Positions 1 to 6,428 of a stretch of DNA of 9,548 nt are shown in pieces. The position numbers and the translations under genes were made by a program. Each line of letters opens with the position of its first letter. Position 1 is the stretch's first letter. Under the pieces are notes generated by a model. The model saw nothing but the letters and a program-made list of their open reading frames with translations, was not told where the DNA came from and made no database searches. Origin of the DNA: Bacteroidales bacterium UBA3684 (GTDB lineage Bacteria; Bacteroidota; Bacteroidia; Bacteroidales; P3); contig DFIZ01000063.1 in NCBI GenBank assembly GCA_002372855.1, positions 1 through 9,548 on the forward strand. The letters are read 5' to 3'.

Positions 1-197
1 TCGCGGTTGCAGGGCTTGCACCATGTGGCCCAGAAGGATACGATGACGGGGCGGCCGTCGTTCTGGATGACGGAGGAGGGGACGCTCTGCCCGTCGATGG
101 TGCGGAGGGTGATGTTCTGCGGCATGGTGGCGTTCTGGGCCATGAGGCCGGTGCCCATGAAGAGGGCGGCGACGAGGGTGAGGAGGATTTTTTTCAT
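1..197 (-). CDS. TlpA/thioredoxin-like thiol-disulfide oxidoreductase, N-terminal part (gene runs off the window)
   Basis: Only the first 65 codons plus two bases are present; the 3' end lies beyond position 1. The ATG at 197-195 is followed by a clear signal peptide: MKK, a hydrophobic core, and a likely cleavage after Ala20 (GLMA|QN). After the cleavage site comes a short lead-in (residues 28-48) and then a beta strand ending in FWATWCKPC, the thioredoxin-fold active site with the redox CxxC at Cys60 and Cys63. WCxPC preceded by FWATW is typical of TlpA/ResA-type proteins that reduce or exchange disulfides outside the cytoplasm, for example in cytochrome maturation or general envelope redox. 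The leader before the ATG is A-rich with no Shine-Dalgarno. No consensus promoter is visible in the 78-nt gap upstream, so it may be the distal gene of the operon that contains dapA. The substrate cannot be told from the fragment. Confidence 0.85.
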   Translation of the reverse strand, partial: MKKILLTLVAALFMGTGLMAQNATMPQNITLRTIDGQSVPSSVIQNDGRPVIVSFWATWCKPCNR

Positions 198-230
198 GAC
201 TGTTTTTTTTATTTTCGGATTGATTGGTGA

Positions 231-272
231 TTAACTCATAACTCTTAACTCATAACTCTTAACTCATAACTG
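231..272. repeat. Three tandem 14-bp units (six heptamers), just after the polyprenyl synthase stop codon
   Basis: Positions 231-244, 245-258 and 259-272 are the same 14-mer TTAACTCATAACTC; only the last base of the third copy differs (G). Each 14-mer is two near-identical heptamers, TTAACTC and ATAACTC. The array ends 3 nt from the stop codon (276-278) of the gene transcribed into it. The same heptamers recur at 6392-6426. There is no inverted repeat here, so it is not an intrinsic terminator. Its function is unknown. Confidence 0.9.
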
Positions 273-275
273 ATT

Positions 276-1043
276 TTAAATAAGTATCGGCAGGTGGTTT
301 TTTATTGCAGCGAGGGCTGCGGTTTCCTGTTCGATGAGGTTGGCGGTGAAGGGGTTGTCCTCGTGGTCGGCGATGTCGTCGCGGAGTTGGAAGAGGCGTC
401 CGTAGTGGAGGCCGAAGTCGTAGTAGAGGGGGTTGCCGAGGGCGCAGGCGCAGGCGAAGAGGGAGGCTGTTTTGCCGTCGATGATGCGGAGGTAGGTGGA
501 GGAATTAGGAATTAGGAATTTGGAATTAGGAATTGGGGAATTGGGATTTTTTTCTGCGTCAGCCAATTCCTCATTCCTAATTCCTAATTTCTCATTGCTG
601 GTTTGCAGTTGCAGCAGTTCGGCCTGGACCATGGTGGTGACGGTGCGGTTGACGAGGAGTGCGGCGTCGCGGTCGTCGACTTCGTGGAGGATGGTCATTA
701 CCTGCGCCAGGAGGTAGTCGCCGGCGAGTACGGCGGCGGTGTTGCCGAAGCGGGCGTTGGCGGAGGGCTGGCCGCGGCGGAGGTCGTCGTGGTCGATGAC
801 GTCGTCGTGGAGGAGGGATGCGTTGTGGAGCATCTCGACGGCTACGGCGAGGAGGGTGGTGCGGGGGGTGTCGGCCTGGCCGAGGGTGTCGGCGGCGAGG
901 AGGAGGAGTTGGGGGCGCAGCATTTTGCCCATGCGCGCGGTGATGTGCTGCTCGAGTTGGGCGAGCAGGGAAGTGTCGTCGGTGGGGGAGAGGCGCCGCA
1001 GGTATTCGGCGCGGACGTCGTCGAGTCTAGTTTTTAAATTCAT
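276..1043 (-). CDS. Polyprenyl (trans-isoprenyl) diphosphate synthase, short form with an in-frame repeat insertion
   Basis: The family condenses isopentenyl diphosphate onto an allylic diphosphate to make the polyprenyl chains of quinones or related lipids. At 255 aa this is shorter than the usual 320 or so. Motifs seen: GKxLRP at residues 39-44 (substrate diphosphate binding; the usual second basic residue is Met41), first Asp-rich motif DDVID at 80-84 followed by RRGQP at 89-93, Lys191-Thr192 in the conserved KTASLF stretch, and the second Asp-rich motif DDIAD at 222-226. Residues of about 149-182 are encoded by a low-complexity heptamer repeat (separate entry) in the loop between the AELLQLQ helix and the YLRII-KTA helix. 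Only 29 residues follow the second Asp motif, where typical members have roughly 100, and the usual GKPxGxD segment is absent. The ATG at 1043-1041 lies inside dapA (17-bp overlap), suggesting translational coupling. Chain length and catalytic competence cannot be predicted. Confidence 0.85.
   Translation of the reverse strand: MNLKTRLDDVRAEYLRRLSPTDDTSLLAQLEQHITARMGKMLRPQLLLLAADTLGQADTPRTTLLAVAVEMLHNASLLHDDVIDHDDLRRGQPSANARFGNTAAVLAGDYLLAQVMTILHEVDDRDAALLVNRTVTTMVQAELLQLQTSNEKLGIRNEELADAEKNPNSPIPNSKFLIPNSSTYLRIIDGKTASLFACACALGNPLYYDFGLHYGRLFQLRDDIADHEDNPFTANLIEQETAALAAIKNHLPILI
498..599. repeat. In-frame inverted heptamer-repeat element inside the polyprenyl synthase gene
   Basis: On the plus strand, 501-535 is five heptamers of the form GGAATT(A/T/G). 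A mirror arm, 564-598, is heptamers of the form (T/C)(A/C)ATTCC and variants, so the arms are largely complementary around a 28-nt centre with a T-run (547-553). The block of about 102 bp has no stop in the gene's frame and encodes about 34 residues (149-182), including IPNSKFL followed by IPNSS, the 7-residue period expected from a 7-bp repeat. The flanking residues join two conserved parts of the enzyme, so this looks like an insertion into a loop. The exact ends are approximate. Confidence 0.8.
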
Positions 1044-1917
1044 TGTAGAGGGTGGATAGTTTGTTGGTGAGGGGTTTGGAGGCTTTGACGAGTGGGAGGC
1101 GCAGGATGTTGGTGATGGAGCCTTGGATTTCGAGGAGGGCTTTGATGCCTGTGGGGTTGCCTTCGTCGAAGATGGCGTTCATGAGGGGGAGCATCTTCAT
1201 CTGCAGGGGGAGTGCTTTTTTGAGGTCGCCTTTCATGGCCAGGCGCACCATGTCGGACATTTCCTTGGGGAGTGCGTTGGCGACGACGGAGATGACGCCG
1301 TCGGCGCCGAGGGCGAGGAGGGGGTAGGTGAGGGCGTCGTCGCCGGAGATGACGCGGAAGCCCGCGGGGCGCTGGCGGAGGATTTCCATGGCCTGCTGGA
1401 TGTTGCCGGAGGCTTCTTTGATGCCGATGATGTTGGGGCACTCGTTGGCGAGGGTGAGGGTGGTTTCGGCGGCGAGGTTGACGCCTGTGCGGCCGGGGAC
1501 GTTGTAGATGACGACGGGCACGGGCGAGGCTTCGGCCACCGAGCGGTAGTGCTGCAGGAGGCCGCGCTGGTTGGGCTTGTTGTAGAAGGGGGTGACGGAG
1601 AGGATGCCGGAGATGCCGTCGAAGTTGGTGCGGGCGATGGTGTCGGTGAGGTTGAGGGTGTTGTTGCCGCCGAGGCCGAGCATGATGGGGCAGCGGCCGG
1701 CGACGGTTTCGACGATGAATTCCTGGACGGCGGAGCGTTCGGAGGGGGTCATGGTGGCGGCTTCGGAGGTGGTGCCGAGGGCCACGATGTAGTCGACGCC
1801 GGAGGCGATGATATGTTCGATGAGGGCTTCGAGTTTGGTGAAGTCGACGGTTTCCTGTTGGCGGCGGAAGGGGGTGATGAGGGCTACGCCGGTGCCTGAG
1901 AATAGGGGTTGTTTCAT
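1027..1917 (-). CDS. dapA: 4-hydroxy-tetrahydrodipicolinate synthase
   Basis: This cytoplasmic class I aldolase condenses pyruvate with L-aspartate semialdehyde, the first committed step to diaminopimelate and lysine. Its 296 aa form a single TIM-barrel domain of normal length. Visible active-site elements are GTTSEA at 48-53 (Thr49/Thr50 of the proton relay), TPFYNKP at 109-115 with Tyr112 (the relay tyrosine contributed across the dimer), IYNVPGRT at 137-144 (Tyr138 and the substrate-binding Arg143), and the Schiff-base Lys167 in GIKEASGN. The ATG at 1917-1915 fits the family N-terminus (FSGTGVALITPF). It follows the upstream gene by 14 nt and has an unusually good Shine-Dalgarno (separate entry). 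Its last 17 bp overlap the polyprenyl synthase start. Both products feed cell-envelope precursor pathways, though the pairing may simply be operon packing. Confidence 0.97.
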   Translation of the reverse strand: MKQPLFSGTGVALITPFRRQQETVDFTKLEALIEHIIASGVDYIVALGTTSEAATMTPSERSAVQEFIVETVAGRCPIMLGLGGNNTLNLTDTIARTNFDGISGILSVTPFYNKPNQRGLLQHYRSVAEASPVPVVIYNVPGRTGVNLAAETTLTLANECPNIIGIKEASGNIQQAMEILRQRPAGFRVISGDDALTYPLLALGADGVISVVANALPKEMSDMVRLAMKGDLKKALPLQMKMLPLMNAIFDEGNPTGIKALLEIQGSITNILRLPLVKASKPLTNKLSTLYNEFKN

Positions 1918-1925
1918 TATTGTTG

Positions 1926-1933
1926 TCTCCTTT
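1926..1933 (-). promoter_or_regulatory. Shine-Dalgarno-like ribosome binding site of dapA
   Basis: On the minus strand AAAGGAGA stands 8 nt before the ATG at 1917 and overlaps the stop codon (1934-1932) of the upstream gene. The other gene starts in the window have A-rich or featureless leaders, as is usual in Bacteroidetes, so this strong AGGAG stands out. Overlap with the preceding stop would suit reinitiation by terminating ribosomes; that is inference. Confidence 0.6.
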
Positions 1934-2471
1934 ATTTTTTAATCATTCCAAGGTATTCGATGACGTTGTTGAAGAAGTTTTTGAGTTCGACACGGCCGTC
2001 GCCGCGGATGATGAGGTCGAAGATTTCGGTGGGGTCCTCGGCGGGGGTGGCGTAGACGACTTTGAGGCTGGCGGGGGTGCGCAGGGCCAGGTACTGGGAG
2101 AAGAAGTTCTCTTCGCCGATGGTGTCGATGAGGAGGTCGTAGGTGTTGGAGGCGAATTCCTGGATGGAGTTCCAGGAGGGGAGGCCCCAGAAGTTGAGGT
2201 CGGTCTTGGAGCGGCAGATGGTGGTGGCCTGGTGGGTGACGACGAAGTTGATGTCCTGTTCCTGTATGGCGATGATGTGGACCTTCTTGCCCTGGTTCTC
2301 CATGACCTTGGCGAAGTGGTTGAGGATGTTCCAGTTCTGCTCGCTGTCGAGACGGCAGATGACGCCGATGGTTTTGATTTCCTGGATGTTTTCGATGCGC
2401 TTGTCGCGTGGTGCGGCCTTGAGGTCGCGGATAATCTGCTTGCGTCTAAAATTTTTGATGAATTCCAGCAT
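1932..2471 (-). CDS. Conserved Bacteroidetes protein of unknown function, DUF6913-like
   Basis: A 179-aa soluble protein with no signal peptide or membrane segment. The N-terminus is basic (residues 8-27, rich in Arg and Lys). An alpha/beta pattern follows: strand IGVICRL (35-41), helix 46-60, strand KVHIIAI (63-69), a WGLPSW segment (95-100), strand YDLLIDT (111-117), and LKVVYATP (136-143). From memory this resembles the small Bacteroidetes family DUF6913 often found near dapA; the family name is a recollection, not a search result. The ATG at 2471 is the only reasonable start, 13 nt after the rnhB stop; the reading frame stays open further upstream only as a shadow of rnhB. No catalytic motif was recognised and I assign no function. 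Confidence 0.75.
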   Translation of the reverse strand: MLEFIKNFRRKQIIRDLKAAPRDKRIENIQEIKTIGVICRLDSEQNWNILNHFAKVMENQGKKVHIIAIQEQDINFVVTHQATTICRSKTDLNFWGLPSWNSIQEFASNTYDLLIDTIGEENFFSQYLALRTPASLKVVYATPAEDPTEIFDLIIRGDGRVELKNFFNNVIEYLGMIKK

Positions 2472-2484
2472 ATCGTGAATGTTT

Positions 2485-3132
2485 TTATGATTCGAAAAGC
2501 GTGTGTTGGCGGTAGAGGGTGAAGGAGCGCCGGTGGAGAGGCGAGGGGCCGTACTGCTCGATGGCGCGGAAGTGTTCGGTGGTGGGGTAGCCTTTGTTGC
2601 GGTCCCAGCCGTAGTAGGGGTATTGGTTGTGGAGCCGGAGCATGATTTCGTCGCGATAGGTTTTGGCGAGGATGCTGGCGGCGGCCACGGGCATGTATTT
2701 GGCGTCGCCCCCGACGACGCACTGGTAGGGGAGCGGGGTCTCGTTGTAGAAGCGGTTGCCGTCGACGATGAGGAACTCCGGCCGGCAGGCGCCGAGGACG
2801 GTGCCGCCGGAGGTGACCTGTGGGCTCGGGGTGCCGAGCAGGGCGTTGGCGGCGAGGCACATGGCGTGGGTGGAGGCGTGGAGGATGTTGAGACGGTCGA
2901 TTTCTTCGGCGTCGACCACGGCGACGGCCCAGGCAAGGGCCTGCTGTTCGATTTCGGGACGGAGGAGGTTGCGTTGCCGTTCGGAGAGCTGCTTGGAGTC
3001 GTTGATCACGGGGTTGGAGTAGGCGGGCGGCAGCACCACGGCGGCGGCCACGACGGGCCCTGCCAGGGGTCCGCGCCCGGCCTCGTCGCATCCGGCTTCG
3101 AGGCGTCCTTGTATGATGTTGTGCTCTAGCAT
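2485..3132 (-). CDS. rnhB: Ribonuclease HII
   Basis: RNase HII cuts the RNA strand of RNA-DNA hybrids and starts removal of single ribonucleotides misincorporated in DNA. The 215-aa protein shows the family signature DEAGRGPLAGPVVAAAV from residue 16. The acidic metal-binding residues are Asp16, Glu17, Asp124 (in LIVDGNRF) and Asp143 (in GGDAKY), followed by the conserved PVAAASILAKTYRD helix (148-161) and a YGWDRNKGYPTTEH segment (174-187). Residues of about 101-117 (TPSPQVTSGGTVLGACR) look like an extra loop before the strand carrying Asp124. The ATG at 3132 lies inside the end of the upstream membrane-protein gene (7-bp overlap containing ATGCTAG), which implies translational coupling. The next gene starts 13 nt downstream. 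The reading frame is open well upstream of this ATG, but that part is a shadow of the membrane-protein gene. Confidence 0.96.
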   Translation of the reverse strand: MLEHNIIQGRLEAGCDEAGRGPLAGPVVAAAVVLPPAYSNPVINDSKQLSERQRNLLRPEIEQQALAWAVAVVDAEEIDRLNILHASTHAMCLAANALLGTPSPQVTSGGTVLGACRPEFLIVDGNRFYNETPLPYQCVVGGDAKYMPVAAASILAKTYRDEIMLRLHNQYPYYGWDRNKGYPTTEHFRAIEQYGPSPLHRRSFTLYRQHTLFES

Positions 3133-4115
3133 AGGATGGCGGCAATGACGGTGAGGATGAGCAAGAGGTCGTAGAGGTGGCTTCGCCAGTTGGTGCGGCG
3201 GGTGGCCAGGGATACGTGCGGCATGAGGCCGAGGCGCTGGGTGACGCAGAAGGCAAAGGGAATGGCGAAGAACTGCATGTTGACGGGGAACACCTCGCCC
3301 AGGGGCAGCATGGCCAGGGCGGCGACCGTGATGAGCATGACGGTGGTGGCGTTCTTCTGCCATACAACGGTCTTCTCGCCCATACGGCGCCCGACGATGA
3401 AAAGGCTGAAGGCAAAGACCAGCACGAGGAAACCGTTGGCGACGGCCTGGAGGGTCGTGAAGGTGCCGAGGGTGAGGTCGATGGATGCAAAGTCGAGGGC
3501 CATGTCGTCGAAGCTGGGCAGGAGTCCGTCGGTGAACAGCAGTACGGACCACAGCGTCAGGTATGGCGCCAGGAGTCCGAGGAGGAACACCATCCAGTCG
3601 CGCCAGCTGTAGAGGCGGTAGTTGATGGCGATGAGGAGGTAGGCCACGATGAGCGTCAGCGACGGGAGGTAGACCATGGAGGCGATGCCGATGAGTGCGG
3701 CGGCGCCGAAGATTTTGTCGGAGGTGACCGTCAGGAGCGAGCCGCGCACAAGCAGGAGGTTGACCACGGCGATGGTGAGCAGCGAGGCAATGAGCGACGG
3801 CGAGAGCGAGGGGCTGCAGGCACTGGCGGCGACGATGAAGAGCAGTGTGGGCAGCAGGCTGTTTTGCGAGGCGAGGCCCGCACGGGTCAGCATCAGGTTG
3901 AACAGGAATGCCGACACGGCCACCATGGCCATGGCGATGGCGACCGAGAGGGTGGGCGAGAGCGAGAGGCTGCAGAGAAGGTCGTAGAGGGGAGCGAAGT
4001 GGCCGGCAGGCGTCATGGGCTGTGGCTCGGAGAAGGCTTCGAACCACAGCAGCACGATGGCCACAATGATGAACGCTACCTGGAAAACGGTGTTTTTCTC
4101 GAACAGCTTCAGCAT
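3126..4115 (-). CDS. Polytopic inner-membrane protein of unknown function (possibly DUF6427-like)
   Basis: The 329-aa product is strongly hydrophobic, with about ten predicted membrane segments: roughly residues 10-28, 55-76, 87-103, 106-124, 133-149, 150-165, 172-194, 223-242, 255-272, 277-291 and 313-328 (some may be half-spanning). Short charged loops lie between them, e.g. RRMGEK (243-248) and RRTNWRSH (306-313). The N-terminus MLKLFEKNTVF, followed at once by a membrane helix, and the overall size recall the Bacteroidetes family DUF6427, but this is a weak recollection. No transporter, glycosyltransferase or protease motif was recognised. The ATG at 4115 lies 15 nt after the protease stop. 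The 3' end overlaps rnhB by 7 bp, so the gene is part of the operon. Confidence 0.8.
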   Translation of the reverse strand: MLKLFEKNTVFQVAFIIVAIVLLWFEAFSEPQPMTPAGHFAPLYDLLCSLSLSPTLSVAIAMAMVAVSAFLFNLMLTRAGLASQNSLLPTLLFIVAASACSPSLSPSLIASLLTIAVVNLLLVRGSLLTVTSDKIFGAAALIGIASMVYLPSLTLIVAYLLIAINYRLYSWRDWMVFLLGLLAPYLTLWSVLLFTDGLLPSFDDMALDFASIDLTLGTFTTLQAVANGFLVLVFAFSLFIVGRRMGEKTVVWQKNATTVMLITVAALAMLPLGEVFPVNMQFFAIPFAFCVTQRLGLMPHVSLATRRTNWRSHLYDLLLILTVIAAILC

Positions 4116-4130
4116 GGTAGATGCAGGGTT

Positions 4131-6263
4131 TTATCGGACGATGAGTTTCTCGCTACGGCTGCCCACGCGGAGGATGTACACACCGCGGGCCCAGCCGTCG
4201 AGGTTGAGGGTGGCCTCCTGGTAGACAGGGGTCTGCATGACAAGGCGTCCGTCAATGGTGTAGACTTTCAGGGTCTGCTGCTCGCCACAGAGGGTTTTCA
4301 CGGTGACCGTGGCACTGGCGGGGTTGGGATAGACTTTGAGGGGGGTGCGGAGGTCCTCGACCTGGTTGATGCTTACCATGCTGAGGGCCTTGTTGACGGC
4401 ACGCAGGGCATCGATCTTGCCCCAGCCCCAGCGGAGGTCCATGCTGTCGTTGGCCACCAGGGGGCCGGTGATGGAGTCGTTGCGGGCCGTGGAGAAGATG
4501 ATTTCGCGTATCTGGTCGACGCTGAGTTGCGGATTGGCCTGGAGGATGAGGGCCACGACACCGGTGACGGCGGGGCCTGACATGGAGGTGCCGCTCATCT
4601 CGGACCATGTGTATTTCTGGCCCAGCACATACTGTGTCATTAAGGAGGGGTAAGCGTCGGAGGTCCAGGCGCTGATGGAGGAAATGACGTCGACGCCGGG
4701 AGCGGAGATTTCAGGTTTCATGGCACCGCTGATCAGGGGGCCGCTGCTGCTGAAGTCGGCCAGGTCGCCATAGATGGTTTCGCCCGTGGTGGAACGGACG
4801 CGGTCGGCGCTGTGTGCGGCCACCGAGATGGCCTTGGCGGCGCAGGCAGGTTCGCCAACGCCGTAGAGGTTGTCGCCGGCGGAGTAGCCGTCGTGACGGG
4901 CGATGCCGAAGGTGCAGCCTTCGTTGCCGGCATGGTTCTCCTTGTCGGCCAGGTTCCAGGCGTGGACGGTGCCGCTGGTGGCGGTGATGAACAGGTGGGT
5001 CTCCTTCAGGGTCTTGCGGACGTCGAGCTGGATGTGCGGACGCTGGTCGAAGGGGTTGCTGTGCTCGATCATGATGCGGTAGGCCACGCGCTCGTCGCCG
5101 CAGTCGAGGGTGTCGTAGAAGACTGTGTCGCCGAGGGAGGTGCTGTACATCGGGCTGGTCCAGAAGGTGCTGTCGTCCTGCCATATACGGATGCCCGCGG
5201 TGAAGTCGTGGCCGACCTCGCCCCACATCACGAGGACCTGTCCTGTTTCGTTGATGCTGTAAATCTGGCTGGCTCGGGTCACCACGGTGCGGAGGGTGTC
5301 GGTGCTGCCGGAGAAGGTGCGGCTGATATGGAAGGGCACTGTCGAGTGGCCGTTGTTGCCGCCGCTGGTGACGAACACCGTGCCGTCGGCCGACCAGGCG
5401 TCGATGGCCTGGCTGAGGAGCGAGGTGCCGTCGAGGGTGCTGAAGGAGTACATGCCCCAACTGCTGTTCACCACCAGTCGGCGCGAGCTGTCGGCAGCCA
5501 CCTGGCGCATCCAGGCCACACCGTCCATCCATTCCTTCTCGCCCAGGCCGAACGAGCAGAACAGCAGTCGGGCGTAGGGGGCCTGGCCCACATAGCGGCC
5601 TTCCCAACCGCGACCGGCGCAGATGCCGGCCACATGGGTGCCGTGGGTGCCGTAGCCGTAGAGGTTCGAGGTGTCGCCCTTGGCATGCAGCAAGGGAATG
5701 CGGCCGCTGATGAGGGTGCCGTAGTCAAAACCGTCGGGGGCGGGACCTGCCAGACGGAAATGGTCCCAGGCCATGTCCAAACGGAAGTTGTGTTTCTTTA
5801 CATGGTTGTAGTTGGGGTGCGTGTAGTCGAAACCCCAGTCTGTGATGCCGATGTACACGTTCTCGCCGGTGAAGGTAGTGTCCACCTCCGTGTCCAGGCC
5901 CAGGCCGTTCTGCACGCTGTCGGTGCGGGTGTCGTGGCGGGTGCGGTCGCACTCGGGCTGGGCAATCCTGTGCGAGATGCTGTACTGCAGCACCTGCTTG
6001 TTGCTCTCCAGCATGGGCAGGGCCTCCACGGGCACGCGCATGGTCACTATCTGTCCGGCTTGTGCGCCGAAGGTGATGCCGGCTTTCTCGAACACGCTGT
6101 GGTCGAAGCCCGGAACCATCTTCGCCAGCATGTCGATGCTGGTGGCGCCCGCGGCAATCTGTTCGGCCACAAGGGTCTTCGTATCGATGGCACACTTCTT
6201 CTCCTGTGCCTGCGCACCCACTAAGATGCTCATAGTTAAGAGGGTAAACAATATCTTCTTCAT
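4131..6263 (-). CDS. Secreted S8 (subtilisin-like) serine protease with T9SS C-terminal sorting domain
   Basis: The 710-aa product starts at the ATG at 6263, chosen because it gives a classic signal peptide (MKKILFTLLT..., cleavage after about Ala19, AQA|QE) and lies just downstream of a consensus promoter. Catalytic triad: Asp142 (ITDWGFDYTHP), His207 (GTHGTHVAG) and Ser560 (SGTSMSGP); Asn303 in SGGNNG is the likely oxyanion-hole residue. Residues of about 22-130 resemble a propeptide or inhibitory prodomain. About 350 residues separate His and Ser, far more than in plain subtilisins; the part at 310-440 is rich in Thr/Asp/Trp beta strands and is probably an inserted beta-sandwich. Residues of about 641-710 form a type A T9SS sorting domain (VYPNPAS, VYTIDGRLV, GVYILRVGS, EKLIVR end), which in known systems directs export across the outer membrane and surface attachment. 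It is first in the operon; the next gene follows after 15 nt. The substrate is unknown. Confidence 0.93.
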   Translation of the reverse strand: MKKILFTLLTMSILVGAQAQEKKCAIDTKTLVAEQIAAGATSIDMLAKMVPGFDHSVFEKAGITFGAQAGQIVTMRVPVEALPMLESNKQVLQYSISHRIAQPECDRTRHDTRTDSVQNGLGLDTEVDTTFTGENVYIGITDWGFDYTHPNYNHVKKHNFRLDMAWDHFRLAGPAPDGFDYGTLISGRIPLLHAKGDTSNLYGYGTHGTHVAGICAGRGWEGRYVGQAPYARLLFCSFGLGEKEWMDGVAWMRQVAADSSRRLVVNSSWGMYSFSTLDGTSLLSQAIDAWSADGTVFVTSGGNNGHSTVPFHISRTFSGSTDTLRTVVTRASQIYSINETGQVLVMWGEVGHDFTAGIRIWQDDSTFWTSPMYSTSLGDTVFYDTLDCGDERVAYRIMIEHSNPFDQRPHIQLDVRKTLKETHLFITATSGTVHAWNLADKENHAGNEGCTFGIARHDGYSAGDNLYGVGEPACAAKAISVAAHSADRVRSTTGETIYGDLADFSSSGPLISGAMKPEISAPGVDVISSISAWTSDAYPSLMTQYVLGQKYTWSEMSGTSMSGPAVTGVVALILQANPQLSVDQIREIIFSTARNDSITGPLVANDSMDLRWGWGKIDALRAVNKALSMVSINQVEDLRTPLKVYPNPASATVTVKTLCGEQQTLKVYTIDGRLVMQTPVYQEATLNLDGWARGVYILRVGSRSEKLIVR

Positions 6264-6287
6264 CGGTTTGAATGTATATATTAAATG

Positions 6288-6318
6288 CAAAAATACAAAA
6301 AATGATGGAACTGGCAAA
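6288..6318 (-). promoter_or_regulatory. Bacteroidetes-type housekeeping promoter for the protease operon
   Basis: On the minus strand a TTTG box (6318-6315) is followed by exactly 19 nt and then TATTTTTG (6295-6288), a full match to the -33 TTTG / -7 TAnnTTTG consensus of Bacteroidetes. Transcription would start near 6281, giving a leader of about 18 nt before the ATG at 6263. The promoter sits between the kor terminator and the protease gene, where a new unit is expected. Confidence 0.75.
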
Positions 6319-6324
6319 ATTTTT

Positions 6325-6362
6325 AACAAAAAAACAAGGCCCGGAGAATCCTCCGGGCCTTG
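6325..6362 (-). terminator. Intrinsic terminator of the korAB transcript
   Basis: A perfect 12-bp stem (6335-6346 with 6351-6362, core GGCCCGGAG/CTCCGGGCC) closes a 4-nt loop. On the minus strand it is followed at once by seven T (6334-6328), then GTT. The plus-strand side has no T-run, so it acts for minus-strand transcription only. It lies 66 nt past the korB stop and just before the protease promoter. Confidence 0.93.
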
Positions 6363-6391
6363 CCGTTCTGTATGTTCTGAGTCAAGAATTG

Positions 6392-6426
6392 ATAACTCTT
6401 AACTCATAACTCCTAACTCTTGACTG
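6392..6426. repeat. Five tandem heptamers just after the korB stop codon
   Basis: The heptamers are ATAACTC, TTAACTC, ATAACTC, CTAACTC and TTGACTG, in register from 6392 to 6426. The array ends 2 nt before the korB stop (6431-6429) and lies between that stop and the terminator, so it would be transcribed in the 3' UTR. The first three copies are identical to units of the array at 231-272, about 6 kb away, next to an unrelated gene. Confidence 0.85.
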
Positions 6427-6428
6427 CG

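Noticed and set aside
231..272. Reading the short repeat arrays as a CRISPR array
   Set aside because: Units are 7-14 bp with no unique spacers and no cas genes nearby.
276..360. A frameshift explaining the short C-terminus of the polyprenyl synthase
   Set aside because: The GKPxGxD segment expected right after the second Asp motif is absent from the bases downstream, and the sequence soon runs into a repeat and AT-rich spacer, so a simple frameshift is not supported.
1123..1899. Plus-strand open frame opposite dapA, and similar ones opposite rnhB, the membrane protein and the protease
   Set aside because: Glycine/Asp/Glu-rich translations with no domain, no promoter and no leader; all lie opposite well-supported genes.
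2472..2936. Extension of the DUF6913-like frame upstream into rnhB
   Set aside because: The extension is a Pro/Ser/Thr-rich out-of-frame shadow of rnhB; sensible sequence begins at the ATG at 2471.
6264..6329. Upstream ATG for the protease adding 22 residues
   Set aside because: It lies within the kor terminator/promoter region, upstream of the predicted transcription start, and would spoil the classic signal peptide that begins at 6263.
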